From assembly GCA_001887945.1 (NCBI GenBank), contig LDOQ01000142.1, positions 1 through 27,744 of the forward strand: a stretch of DNA of 27,744 nt. Direction: 5' to 3'. The notes beneath the pieces are model-generated. The model worked only from the letters and a program-made list of their open reading frames with translations, was not told where the DNA came from and ran no database searches. Position 1 is the stretch's first letter. Each line of letters opens with the position of its first letter. The translations under genes were made by a program, and so were the position numbers. Positions 19,061-27,072 of this stretch are shown in pieces. Source of the DNA: Spraguea lophii. Lineage: Eukaryota; Microsporidia; Spragueidae.

Positions 19061-19138
19061 AAATAATATTTATGAGTGTATTTATTGTGATCTAAAATAT
19101 TTTATTTAAAAATAATACACTCATAATAAATATTATTT
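19061..19138. repeat. Imperfect inverted repeat upstream of the flippase
   Basis: AAATAATATTTATGAGTGTATTTATT (19061-19086) is the inverse of AATAATACACTCATAATAAATATTATTT (19111-19138), apart from a 3-bp indel, around a 25-bp loop. It could be a hairpin or a very small inverted-repeat element. Confidence 0.7.
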
Positions 19139-19139
19139 G

Positions 19140-19332
19140 ATAATTATAATTACCTAACAATCATTATAATCACAATAATCACAATAATCATTACAATTCA
19201 TATTACATTATAACAATCATTACAATCACAATCATTACAATAATCACAATAACAATAATAATAAATTTTTAATAAACATCATAAATATTTAATTAATTTC
19301 TCTATCTTCTATCTTCTTACTTACCCCTTCTT
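19140..19332 (+). promoter_or_regulatory. G-free leader tract before the flippase gene
   Basis: About 190 bases on the sense strand are almost without G and consist of repeats such as ACAATCATTACAATCACAATAATCAC. They end in CTTACTTACCCCTTCTT directly before the ATG. It is likely the promoter/leader, containing the ACCC signal at 19323-19326. Confidence 0.5.
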
Positions 19333-22300
19333 ATGTTTAAAGAAAATAAAATAGTTACTTCTAAATATACTTTATTATCTTTTCTACCATTAAATCTATA
19401 CAAACAATTTAGTAGATATTATAATATATTCTTTTTAATAACATTAATATTATTGATTATACCTTCTATATCACCATTTACACCATATACTTATCTTTTA
19501 GCTTTAATTCTTGTAGTAGGTGTGGCTATGTTGAAAGATGGTATAGAGGATTATAAAAGACATGAAGCAGATAGAATTGTTAATAGAAGAATGTTTAGAG
19601 TATTAAAAAGGAAGAGTATGAATGGTAATGATATAGGTGATAGTACGGGTGATATAAGTGATAATACGGGTGGTAATAGTAATGATAGAAATGATATAGA
19701 TAATAATACTATTAACAATAATAATAATACCACTAACAATACTAATACAACTACTAATACCAATACAACTACTAATACCAATACAACTACTGAGAATAAT
19801 AAAAAGATGGTAAATATAAATAATGTTAGTATAGATGATTTCTTAGTAGAACTTACACTCTCTGAAGATTTGAAACAGGGAGATATTCTTATTTTAAAAA
19901 ACCGTGAAGAATTTCCTTGTGACAGTGTATTTTTGAACAGTAAGATATTTTCTCATAATAAATATCAATGCAGAAATTTTGCTTTTATAGAAACTAGTAA
20001 TTTAGACGGTGAAATAAATCTTAAAAAGAAAATGAGTAATATTATTTATAAAAATGTATGTAAAGGAAATATTTTGAATTGTAACGATAATAGCGATTAT
20101 TTTCTTTGTACGTGCGATTTGGAGATTTGTTGTGATTTAATATCTTTTGATATAAATCCTGGGGGTGAGGAATTATATGATACGGATTTGGTAATGAAAA
20201 CTAAGGATCAGAAATTAAGGGAGAAGAGACCAAATATATTATTACGTGGAAGTACTGTGCAGAATGTACATAATATATTGGCATTGATAACAGTGGTGGG
20301 AAAAGATACTAAATTATCTAAAAATATACATAAAACGGATCTTAAGAAATCTACGTTTGAAACTAAGATAGAGCATAAGCTATTTTATTTCTTTGTTTTT
20401 TATTTTTTGGTTATGATAGTAACATCGGTGATTGTATCTGTGAATCTCAGTTATAAACACTACGTTAGTAAAATAGATACAAATTATTTTGTATTGCTTA
20501 ATAGAGTAAGAGAATATGTAAATCTTAATGAGAATGTTTTTAGAACTGTTGTTAATTTTTATTATGCTATTGTTTATTATAATGAATATTTTCCTACTAT
20601 AGCATTACGATTGATAGGTACTAATTATATTTTATATTCTTATCTTATACCTTTGTCTTTATTCGTTATGATAGAATTATCTAAAATATTTCAAAGTAAA
20701 TATATAAATTATGATAAAAATATGATGGTGAAGGAAGAGGAGGTTAATGGTAATGGAGAAAATACAATTGAGAGTAATGATGATATAAAATATTTAACTG
20801 CTAAATGTAGAAATTCTGCAATATTGGAAGATCTTGGAAGGGTGGATTATATTGTTACGGATAAAACTGGTACTCTAACGAAGAATGAAATGTATTTTAA
20901 ATTATTTGATGTGGGGTTTGGTTTGACGGGGGTGGAAAAAATAAATGATGGTGTATTTTCTGATGCTAATATATTTGAAGAGATATTTAGAGATAAGACT
21001 GTATTGTTTTCTATTGCTTTATTGTGTTGTAATAGTTTATTGGTGGTTGATGGAAATTATGAAGGTGTTTCACAGGAAGAGGTGAGTATGGTTGGTAGAT
21101 TGAGAGATCATGGAATGGTGTTGGTGGATAGATCTGATACTGAAATATTGTTAATGCTTAATTTGAATCTATTTAAAGGTGATTGCATAAATGAAGATAA
21201 AAGTGATGTTTATGCAAATGGTACAAAGAAAGTGTTGGATTTGAGAGTTAAAATCATAAGTACCTTAGATTTTAGTTCTGATAGAAAAAGGATGTCAATT
21301 ATAGTTCTTATTGAAAACAGGTATTTTTTATTTACTAAAGGATCGGATCAGGCTTTATTTATAGTGGATAATTATAATTTTTCAAAAACAATAGATGAAA
21401 ATAGTAATTTTAGATGTTTATTAGTTGCTTATCGAGAATTGGAAAAAGAAGATTTAGCACAAAATAATAATGAAAACAAACAAATAAGTTTGAATGCATT
21501 AACAGATGAAAATGTTCTAGAACAATATTTTACAGATTTAGAAAAAGGATTAAATTTTTTAGGCATAACATTCATAGAGGATAAAATTGATGATAACGTA
21601 AAAGAAACCATAACAAGCCTAAAAGAAAATGATATAAAAATATGGATGATTACCGGAGATAAAAGAGAAACAGCCGTATGTTGTGCACAAAGCATAGGAT
21701 TACAACCAGAATTAATAATCAGTGGAATAGAATTTATGGAACAACATAATAATAATCCGAATATACCAAATTGCAATGGTGTAATATATAGAGCCATACC
21801 AGATTACAAAGCCAAATTTACCAAATACCTCAAAAATCACGGAGTAGTCCTAGCAATCGGCGATGGTGGAAATGATGTTTCTATGATAAATGTCTCCAAT
21901 ATTGGAATAGGAATCATGGGAAAAGAAGGCTCACAAGCAGCACTATCAAGCGATCTCTCCATTCTTAAATTTCATCATCTCCAACGCCTATTATTCCACC
22001 ATGGAAAAAATGATTACATACGAACATCGAAATTAGTAGTAAATTCCTTCTACAAAAACCTATACCTGATAGCCTTCCAATTTTTCTACAATTTCAACAA
22101 CAATTTCACCGGAAAATCCGTATTCAATTATTTCTTCTTAAATTATTTCAATATACTTTTCACCTCATTTATCCCTCTATTTGTCGCATTATTTGATAAA
22201 TCACCTGAAAAATACACCTCCTTACGTAAATATTTCTCTAATAAAACCCTCCTGTTCAATATGGTATACGCCGTATTTAAAGCATCCATTCTTTATTACA

Positions 22301-22650
22301 TATCCTATTTTTCTACCCTTAACAATGAATTTGGATCCTTCGGCCACATAACAGGATACACTGGAATTAACAATTATTATTCCACACTAGTATTTTACAC
22401 CATATTCCTAACCCAACTAAGATCCATACACTTTATAACTTCCTATACCATATTTAGTATTATTATAACCCTATTATTATTCAATGGAACCCTATTTGGA
22501 ATCCAAGACATAGATAGTAATGGAGATATATTTGAATTATACGCCACCCCAACATTTTACATCCTTATAATATCCATACTCTTATTATCTTTTATAATAG
22601 ATAGAATAGTAAAAAAAATCGTACATAAATATGATATCATCATGCACTAA
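19333..22650 (+). CDS. P4-type ATPase (aminophospholipid flippase)
   Basis: P4-ATPases use ATP to move phospholipids to the cytosolic leaflet. The 1105-aa product has all core landmarks. N-terminal TSKYTLLSFLPLNLYKQF leads into TM1-2, then KDGIEDYKRHEAD. The A-domain loop is LDGEINLKKK (residues 224-233). TM4 has IPLSLFVMIELSK (439-451). The phosphorylation site is DKTGTLT with D510. The N domain has DFSSDRKRMSII and KGSDQALF (669-676). TGDKRETA (774-781) and GDGGNDVSMI (843-852) form the P-domain hinge, followed by EGSQA and TM7-10. Two points are odd: the DGET motif reads DGEI, and residues about 93-160 are an Asn/Thr-rich insertion between TM2 and the A domain. The presence of CDC50 suggests a Drs2/Dnf-like pump, but subfamily cannot be fixed by eye. 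Nucleotide skew changes from G-rich to C-rich near 21450 within the gene. Confidence 0.97.
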   Translation: MFKENKIVTSKYTLLSFLPLNLYKQFSRYYNIFFLITLILLIIPSISPFTPYTYLLALILVVGVAMLKDGIEDYKRHEADRIVNRRMFRVLKRKSMNGNDIGDSTGDISDNTGGNSNDRNDIDNNTINNNNNTTNNTNTTTNTNTTTNTNTTTENNKKMVNINNVSIDDFLVELTLSEDLKQGDILILKNREEFPCDSVFLNSKIFSHNKYQCRNFAFIETSNLDGEINLKKKMSNIIYKNVCKGNILNCNDNSDYFLCTCDLEICCDLISFDINPGGEELYDTDLVMKTKDQKLREKRPNILLRGSTVQNVHNILALITVVGKDTKLSKNIHKTDLKKSTFETKIEHKLFYFFVFYFLVMIVTSVIVSVNLSYKHYVSKIDTNYFVLLNRVREYVNLNENVFRTVVNFYYAIVYYNEYFPTIALRLIGTNYILYSYLIPLSLFVMIELSKIFQSKYINYDKNMMVKEEEVNGNGENTIESNDDIKYLTAKCRNSAILEDLGRVDYIVTDKTGTLTKNEMYFKLFDVGFGLTGVEKINDGVFSDANIFEEIFRDKTVLFSIALLCCNSLLVVDGNYEGVSQEEVSMVGRLRDHGMVLVDRSDTEILLMLNLNLFKGDCINEDKSDVYANGTKKVLDLRVKIISTLDFSSDRKRMSIIVLIENRYFLFTKGSDQALFIVDNYNFSKTIDENSNFRCLLVAYRELEKEDLAQNNNENKQISLNALTDENVLEQYFTDLEKGLNFLGITFIEDKIDDNVKETITSLKENDIKIWMITGDKRETAVCCAQSIGLQPELIISGIEFMEQHNNNPNIPNCNGVIYRAIPDYKAKFTKYLKNHGVVLAIGDGGNDVSMINVSNIGIGIMGKEGSQAALSSDLSILKFHHLQRLLFHHGKNDYIRTSKLVVNSFYKNLYLIAFQFFYNFNNNFTGKSVFNYFFLNYFNILFTSFIPLFVALFDKSPEKYTSLRKYFSNKTLLFNMVYAVFKASILYYISYFSTLNNEFGSFGHITGYTGINNYYSTLVFYTIFLTQLRSIHFITSYTIFSIIITLLLFNGTLFGIQDIDSNGDIFELYATPTFYILIISILLLSFIIDRIVKKIVHKYDIIMH

Positions 22651-22935
22651 CATTCCTCTGTATGAGGAAGTGATGGTGATATGTGGTAATGATAAGATAT
22701 ATGATGGTGATAAGAGATGATAAACAATAATAATAATTATAAAGAGATAATAAAGATTGTAAATAAATATTTAATTATAATAACATAACATTCATATACT
22801 TAGTATTCTATTATCTTATTATTTTATTATATTCCTATTATCACTATATCATACACTACTCATATACTACTACTACTACTCATTACACCATCACCTATAC
22901 TCATTACATTTATACTCATTATTATTATCATAATG
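22651..22935. other. Convergent intergenic region with opposite-skew tracts
   Basis: The left half, after the flippase stop, is G/A/T-rich without C (GTGATGGTGATATGTGGTAATG). The right half, after the LSm stop on the other strand, is C/A/T-rich without G (TACTACTACTACTCATTACACC). Each gene is thus followed by a C-poor, G-containing tract on its own sense strand, perhaps its 3' untranslated region. Confidence 0.5.
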
Positions 22936-23145
22936 TTATTCTAATAAAACAATAACTTCTATATTATTACCTTTTACATATACAGAATTTAATACCATAG
23001 GTTCTATATCTTCTATATTTGTTACTATAACACTTTCTAATGCTAAATTAAGATAACCATCTATAGATATTAATCTACCTATATATTCTATACCATCTAT
23101 AGTCTTAACCTTTATTCTCTTAGAAATATAATTATTATAAAACAT
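22936..23145 (-). CDS. Sm-like (LSm) protein
   Basis: LSm proteins form heptameric rings on U6 snRNA (LSm2-8) or on decaying mRNA (LSm1-7). The 69-aa product is almost exactly one Sm fold. Sm1 is KRIKVKTIDGIEYIGRLISIDGYLNLALESV (seen as TIDG, IGRL, SIDGYLNLAL), and Sm2 is SVYVKGNNIEVIVL, with the KG-N pattern replacing the usual RG-N/S. Paralogue assignment is unsure. The TIDG and KGNNIEVI blocks look LSm8-like, IGRLISIDGYLNLAL looks LSm6-like, and the spacing VTNIEDIEPMVL recalls LSm2. It is shorter than most members, lacking tails. An ACCC lies eight bases before the ATG. It is convergent with the flippase gene. Confidence 0.85.
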   Translation of the reverse strand: MFYNNYISKRIKVKTIDGIEYIGRLISIDGYLNLALESVIVTNIEDIEPMVLNSVYVKGNNIEVIVLLE

Positions 23146-23153
23146 TATTCTAT

Positions 23154-23157
23154 GGGT
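23154..23157 (-). promoter_or_regulatory. ACCC start signal of the LSm gene
   Basis: On the minus strand TTTACCCATAGAATA precedes the ATG, leaving eight bases between motif and start. Confidence 0.55.
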
Positions 23158-23230
23158 AAATAATTAATATTAAATATTCGTGATAATAATGATAGTTAGT
23201 GATAAATGGTATAGAGTGATATAAATGTAA

Positions 23231-23248
23231 TAGGTTAGGTTAGGTTAG
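23231..23248 (+). repeat. Short TTAGG array
   Basis: TAGGTTAGGTTAGGTTAG contains three and a half TTAGG units, identical to a telomere repeat type found in some eukaryotes. It is too short to prove telomeric origin. Confidence 0.5.
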
Positions 23249-23410
23249 TATTTTATAATGGTATAAATGATAATGTTATAATATGTTATATCACATATAA
23301 CAATAATAAATAATAGCAATATACTTAGAATATATTTTTATAAAAATTTTTATTTATATTCTTACTCACTCAGTACACTCACGTACGCTTACTCAATCTT
23401 ATACTCACAT

Positions 23411-24454
23411 TCACTTAAGTTTACACGTACATTTATTTTCACATTCACATTTATTTCCACACTCACATTTATTCGCACATTTGCAATCACTATTTTTATA
23501 ATGGAATATGTATTCCATTAAATCTACTACTCTACACGAATATGCATATTCATTATCATACCACGCCAACAATTTTATAAATTTATCATTTAAAACTATT
23601 GATGCTTTTACATCCAATATAGATGATATTTCCGATGATATATAATCTGAGCTTACTACCTCATCTTCTGTATAATCTATTATATTTTTATATTCCTTTT
23701 TATATTCATCTATATATTTCTTTAGCTTATCCATAGAAAATTCTTTTTCCAATCTTACTGTTAAATCCACCAGACTAACATCCACCACCGGTACTCTTAG
23801 ACTCATTCCTGTCAATTTATTATTTAATCTAGGTATTATCTTACCTACTGCCTTTGCTGCACCTGTAGTACTAGGAATAATATTTGTTAATGCACTTCTA
23901 CATAATCTGCTTTTTCCCACACCATCTACTATATTCTGTGTTTGTGTAACTGCGTGTACCGTTGTCATCAATCCTTCTATTATATTAAATTTATCATCCA
24001 ATATTTTAACTAAGGGTGCCAAACAATTTGTAGTGCATGATGAATTACTTATGATTTTCTCACCATTGTATTTTTTATTGTTTACACCCATTACAAACAT
24101 TGGGATATCTGATGATGGTGCAGTTAATATTATCTTTGGTGCATTATGCATATTTAATGCTTTTAAGGTGGTAAATACACCACTAGCTTCAATAACCACA
24201 TCAATATTATAATCTATCCATTTTATATTTTCAGGCTGTTTTTCATTCGTAAGTATTGTTTTCTTACCGTTAACCATAAAACCATCTTCTACTAACAATT
24301 TATTTTTGTGCACAGAATCTCTAGTAAGTATATATTTTATATCTTCTTCTTTAACATATGGATCATTAACTAATGGTACATCTATACCTCTAGAACGTAA
24401 TATAATATATACCAATTTACCTATACGACCAAAACCATTAATACCTACACGCAT
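23411..24454 (-). CDS. GAPDH: Glyceraldehyde-3-phosphate dehydrogenase with Cys-rich tail
   Basis: Glycolytic enzyme that oxidises glyceraldehyde-3-phosphate with NAD+ and phosphate. The 347-aa product has the Rossmann start GINGFGRIG (residues 4-12), the acceptor-ribose Asp in NDP (30-32), active-site SNSSCTTNCLAP with C140, and partner H167 in TTVHAVT. STTGAAKAVGKIIP and KLTGMSLRVP follow, with WYDNEYAYSCRVVDL (298-312) near the end. Normal GAPDH would end near residue 320. Here 27 further residues hold eight Cys as four CxC pairs separated by three residues, with an NK spacer (CECGNKCEC). This is metallothionein-like and not part of the family. The tail DNA is a near 18-bp repeat, so it may have grown by slippage. 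The terminal codon is TGA. An ACCC motif is five bases before the ATG. Confidence 0.97.
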   Translation of the reverse strand: MRVGINGFGRIGKLVYIILRSRGIDVPLVNDPYVKEEDIKYILTRDSVHKNKLLVEDGFMVNGKKTILTNEKQPENIKWIDYNIDVVIEASGVFTTLKALNMHNAPKIILTAPSSDIPMFVMGVNNKKYNGEKIISNSSCTTNCLAPLVKILDDKFNIIEGLMTTVHAVTQTQNIVDGVGKSRLCRSALTNIIPSTTGAAKAVGKIIPRLNNKLTGMSLRVPVVDVSLVDLTVRLEKEFSMDKLKKYIDEYKKEYKNIIDYTEDEVVSSDYISSEISSILDVKASIVLNDKFIKLLAWYDNEYAYSCRVVDLMEYIFHYKNSDCKCANKCECGNKCECENKCTCKLK

Positions 24455-24459
24455 TTAAA

Positions 24460-24463
24460 GGGT
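24460..24463 (-). promoter_or_regulatory. ACCC start signal of GAPDH
   Basis: On the minus strand CTACCCTTTAA precedes the ATG. Confidence 0.65.
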
Positions 24464-24804
24464 AGAAAAAATATTGTTTTATATTCAAATTAAAAGGAGG
24501 TAAAGTAATAAATGATATGAGTGATGATATATGATTATATGATAGGTGATGGGATGAGTTATGGTGATTTGATGAGTGATAGGTGAGTGGTGGTGATATG
24601 ATACGATGATATGATATGATGATAATACGGTGATAGGATATGATATGATGATAAGTGATGATACTATAAGGTAATAGAAGTAATACAAATAATAAATAAA
24701 TAATATTACTTTTACCTTCTTACCATCTTATCTTATCACCTATCATATCATTCATCACCATCTTACTCACTACCACTTATCATATTATCATATTATTATG
24801 ATTT
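24464..24804. promoter_or_regulatory. Divergent promoter region GAPDH / DUF2439 gene
   Basis: Sense-strand C/T/A-rich, G-poor tracts extend outward to each start. The left half is built of GATGATAT-like words on the plus strand, which read ATCATATC on the GAPDH sense strand. The right half is CTTACCATCTTATCTTATCACC and similar. The two halves are partly complementary and might form a long imperfect hairpin. The minus-strand open frame here is repeat-derived. Confidence 0.45.
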
Positions 24805-24808
24805 ACCC
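24805..24808 (+). promoter_or_regulatory. ACCC start signal of the DUF2439 gene
   Basis: TTTACCC abuts the ATG with no spacer, which supports this start. Confidence 0.65.
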
Positions 24809-25357
24809 ATGTATCCATGTGTATATTCTAAAGATAAAAAGAAGCATAAGAAATGGATAGATGGATATATAACATATAATAATGATATTATGGTTTTATA
24901 TACAGAATATAAAAGAAAGATTATATCTAAGATTATAAAAATAAAAGATGATGAAGAAATAAGAATAGGTTTCTATTATATTTATACAGATAACTTAGAA
25001 CAATTAATAGAAAACAATTATAATGATAATAATGGTAAGATGGATGATGACAAGATAGATAATGATAATGATGATAAAATAGATAATGGTAAAGGTGATA
25101 ATAATATAAATATCAATACTAATAACAATAATAATACCAATAATACCAATATTAGCAATACCAATAATCATATTAATAATAGATCTGTTCGTAAAGGTTT
25201 CTTTAGTGCTTATAAAAGAATGAAAGGTAATGATGAAATAAACAATAATGATAGTTATAATAACAATGATAACAATACTACTGATAATATTAATATAGAA
25301 GAAGAATATAAAATAAAAAAGAGAACTGATGAAGAGATATTAAAATTATTAGAATAA
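24809..25357 (+). CDS. DUF2439-domain protein (Mte1/ZGRF1 N-terminal type)
   Basis: In yeast Mte1 and in ZGRF1 this domain belongs to proteins that work with DNA helicases in recombination repair and telomere maintenance. The 182-aa product begins YPCVYSKDKKKHKKWIDGYI (residues 2-21). It follows the domain pattern of C.YTK.K.KK.K.W.DG, then VLYTEYKRKIISK and a G.YIYT-like strand to about residue 68. Residues 70-165 are Asn/Asp/Thr low complexity. The last residues, KKRTDEEILKLLE, resemble the R(S/T).EIL.LL motif found after this domain in fungal proteins. The order is thus domain, linker and short motif, without any helicase. Assignment rests on the N-terminal pattern alone. It starts right after an ACCC motif and is divergent from GAPDH. 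Confidence 0.65.
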   Translation: MYPCVYSKDKKKHKKWIDGYITYNNDIMVLYTEYKRKIISKIIKIKDDEEIRIGFYYIYTDNLEQLIENNYNDNNGKMDDDKIDNDNDDKIDNGKGDNNININTNNNNNTNNTNISNTNNHINNRSVRKGFFSAYKRMKGNDEINNNDSYNNNDNNTTDNINIEEEYKIKKRTDEEILKLLE

Positions 25358-25599
25358 TAATATTAAAGAATAATAAAGATTATTAATATTATTCTATTAT
25401 CATTCTATTATGCATATATTTAATTTACTATAATCAAATAAAACAGATGAACTTGGAAAAGAAGAAATGGAAATAAAATTCTTTTGAGTTAAGAATAAAA
25501 ATAATAAATAAAATATTATTTAAAGAAATATTGGTAAAAGTTTATATAAATAAATAAAATGTTTAATTAATGTTTATTTGTTTTATATTTCGTTTTAAA
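25358..25599. other. AT-rich 3' flank
   Basis: AT-rich sequence with an AATATTATT hairpin-like stretch just after the DUF2439 gene stop; no gene seen. Confidence 0.4.
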
Positions 25600-26345
25600 A
25601 TCGTATAAAATTTTTTCAAATGGGTGCTCTTATGAAATTTAAGAAATTTAAAATCCAAGATATATCTTGAAATGTTCTTTTTAATATTGGTTCCTCGTGT
25701 TTTAATATATTTCTTTAGTTTACTCCGCAGATTTTCAATATTCTGAGTGTGTTCTTTATTTTATGATTTATCCAAAAATGTTTAAATCCTATATTTTCGA
25801 GATTAAAATAATCTTTCCAACCATCTGTTATTATCGTGGTATTCTCATTTATATTTTTAGAATTATATTTTCGGTGGTTTCACGGTTTCTTGTATGTACT
25901 ATTTAAAAAAGCCATTATTTCGAGGTTCATGGTATTCCGCCAATGTATCATAATTGTTTAAACCATCATCCAACATTATACTCCTCTTACTGAAGCAACT
26001 TCATCAACTTCCATTATGTCTTTATCACCAACTATTTTCCCATTTTTGGTTTTATTAATAACAGTTTTTACAGATCTAAGACATGTTAATTAGCTTGTAT
26101 CCAATTTATAATTCATATTTAATATCCTTTATCCATGCTTCATGGACTATTCATATATTATTAAAATTATATTTTTTAATGATATTTGTATACCTGAAAA
26201 TGCAGAACCATCTCGTATTGAAATAGATGTTTTATTACATCTTTTGATTCGCAAACCCAGATTAATCCAACCGTTACTTTTTTATTCTTTAAATACATGT
26301 ACGTTTTACACTTTGACATATTCTAATTTTATAAATTATTCCTAA
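25600..26345 (-). pseudogene. Second Merlin/IS1595-type transposase, heavily decayed
   Basis: Read on the minus strand in changing frames. A WVCESKDVIKH-like zinc-ribbon remnant with SIR.GSAFSGIQISLKNI lies at about 26260-26165. IVGDKDIMEVDEVAS holds the first catalytic Asp near 26003. NTTIITDGWKDYFNL holds the second near 25823. HTQNIENLRSKLKKYIK holds the Glu near 25735, followed by KFLKFHKS. Multiple stops and frame changes separate these islands. The IEN context and the rest of the sequence differ from the Merlin at 6961-8135, so it is a different subfamily. No terminal repeats were recognised. Confidence 0.72.
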
Positions 26346-27072
26346 ATTGGAACGGAAATTAAAAAAACTATACGATGAATTAAGATGCTCATATAATTCG
26401 TAGATATTGGGCATGTTTTATATAAACTTAAAAAAAGGGAGGTCCTCAAAGCAACTTTTACCAAATATTTATATACCACTTATAAATATAATATTTATTA
26501 TGAACTTATGTTCATCAATGATATTCTTAATTATAATACCATAAAAGTTAAACATGTTTTAATCACCTATATATTGACTGAATTATCCGTATTTGAAGGC
26601 ACGTTGCTTAAAGTAAATAAAAAATACCGATAAAAACAACGTTGATGAACAAAAGATATGATTTTTAGATGATTATATCAAAAAATAAGTTATAATTTTT
26701 TTACCGTTTTTAATAAAAATATCATTCATTTAATAGAAATCAATAGAAAATGATTATAAATATTAAGTTAATTTGTAAGATATGTAATTTTGTTAATTGG
26801 ATGAGAGAAATAGTATGATATCTAAAATGTGTGTGTATAATTAGTTGTTGGTATTGAAAAGAAGATTTGAAATAATTTTCTTAAAAAACTTTTTTATAAT
26901 AAAAAGTAAAAGAATTAATAAACATTAGTCTATTACCCTGTTAATCTATTAATTTATTATTATATTATTATATTATTATATCACCATATTAGTATATTAT
27001 TCTATTAAAGGTAATATACAATAAACTAAAAATAAATAAGTATATTTATAATTTAATATCATAGATTAATCC
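26346..27072. other. AT-rich spacer, no gene recognised
   Basis: About 730 bp between the decayed transposase and the ORF at the right end. Short TTATTATAT repeats lie at 26955-26990. No gene or RNA seen. Confidence 0.45.

Noticed and set aside
26142..26345. 67-aa plus-strand frame
   Set aside because: It is antisense to the N-terminal remnant of the second Merlin-type transposase.
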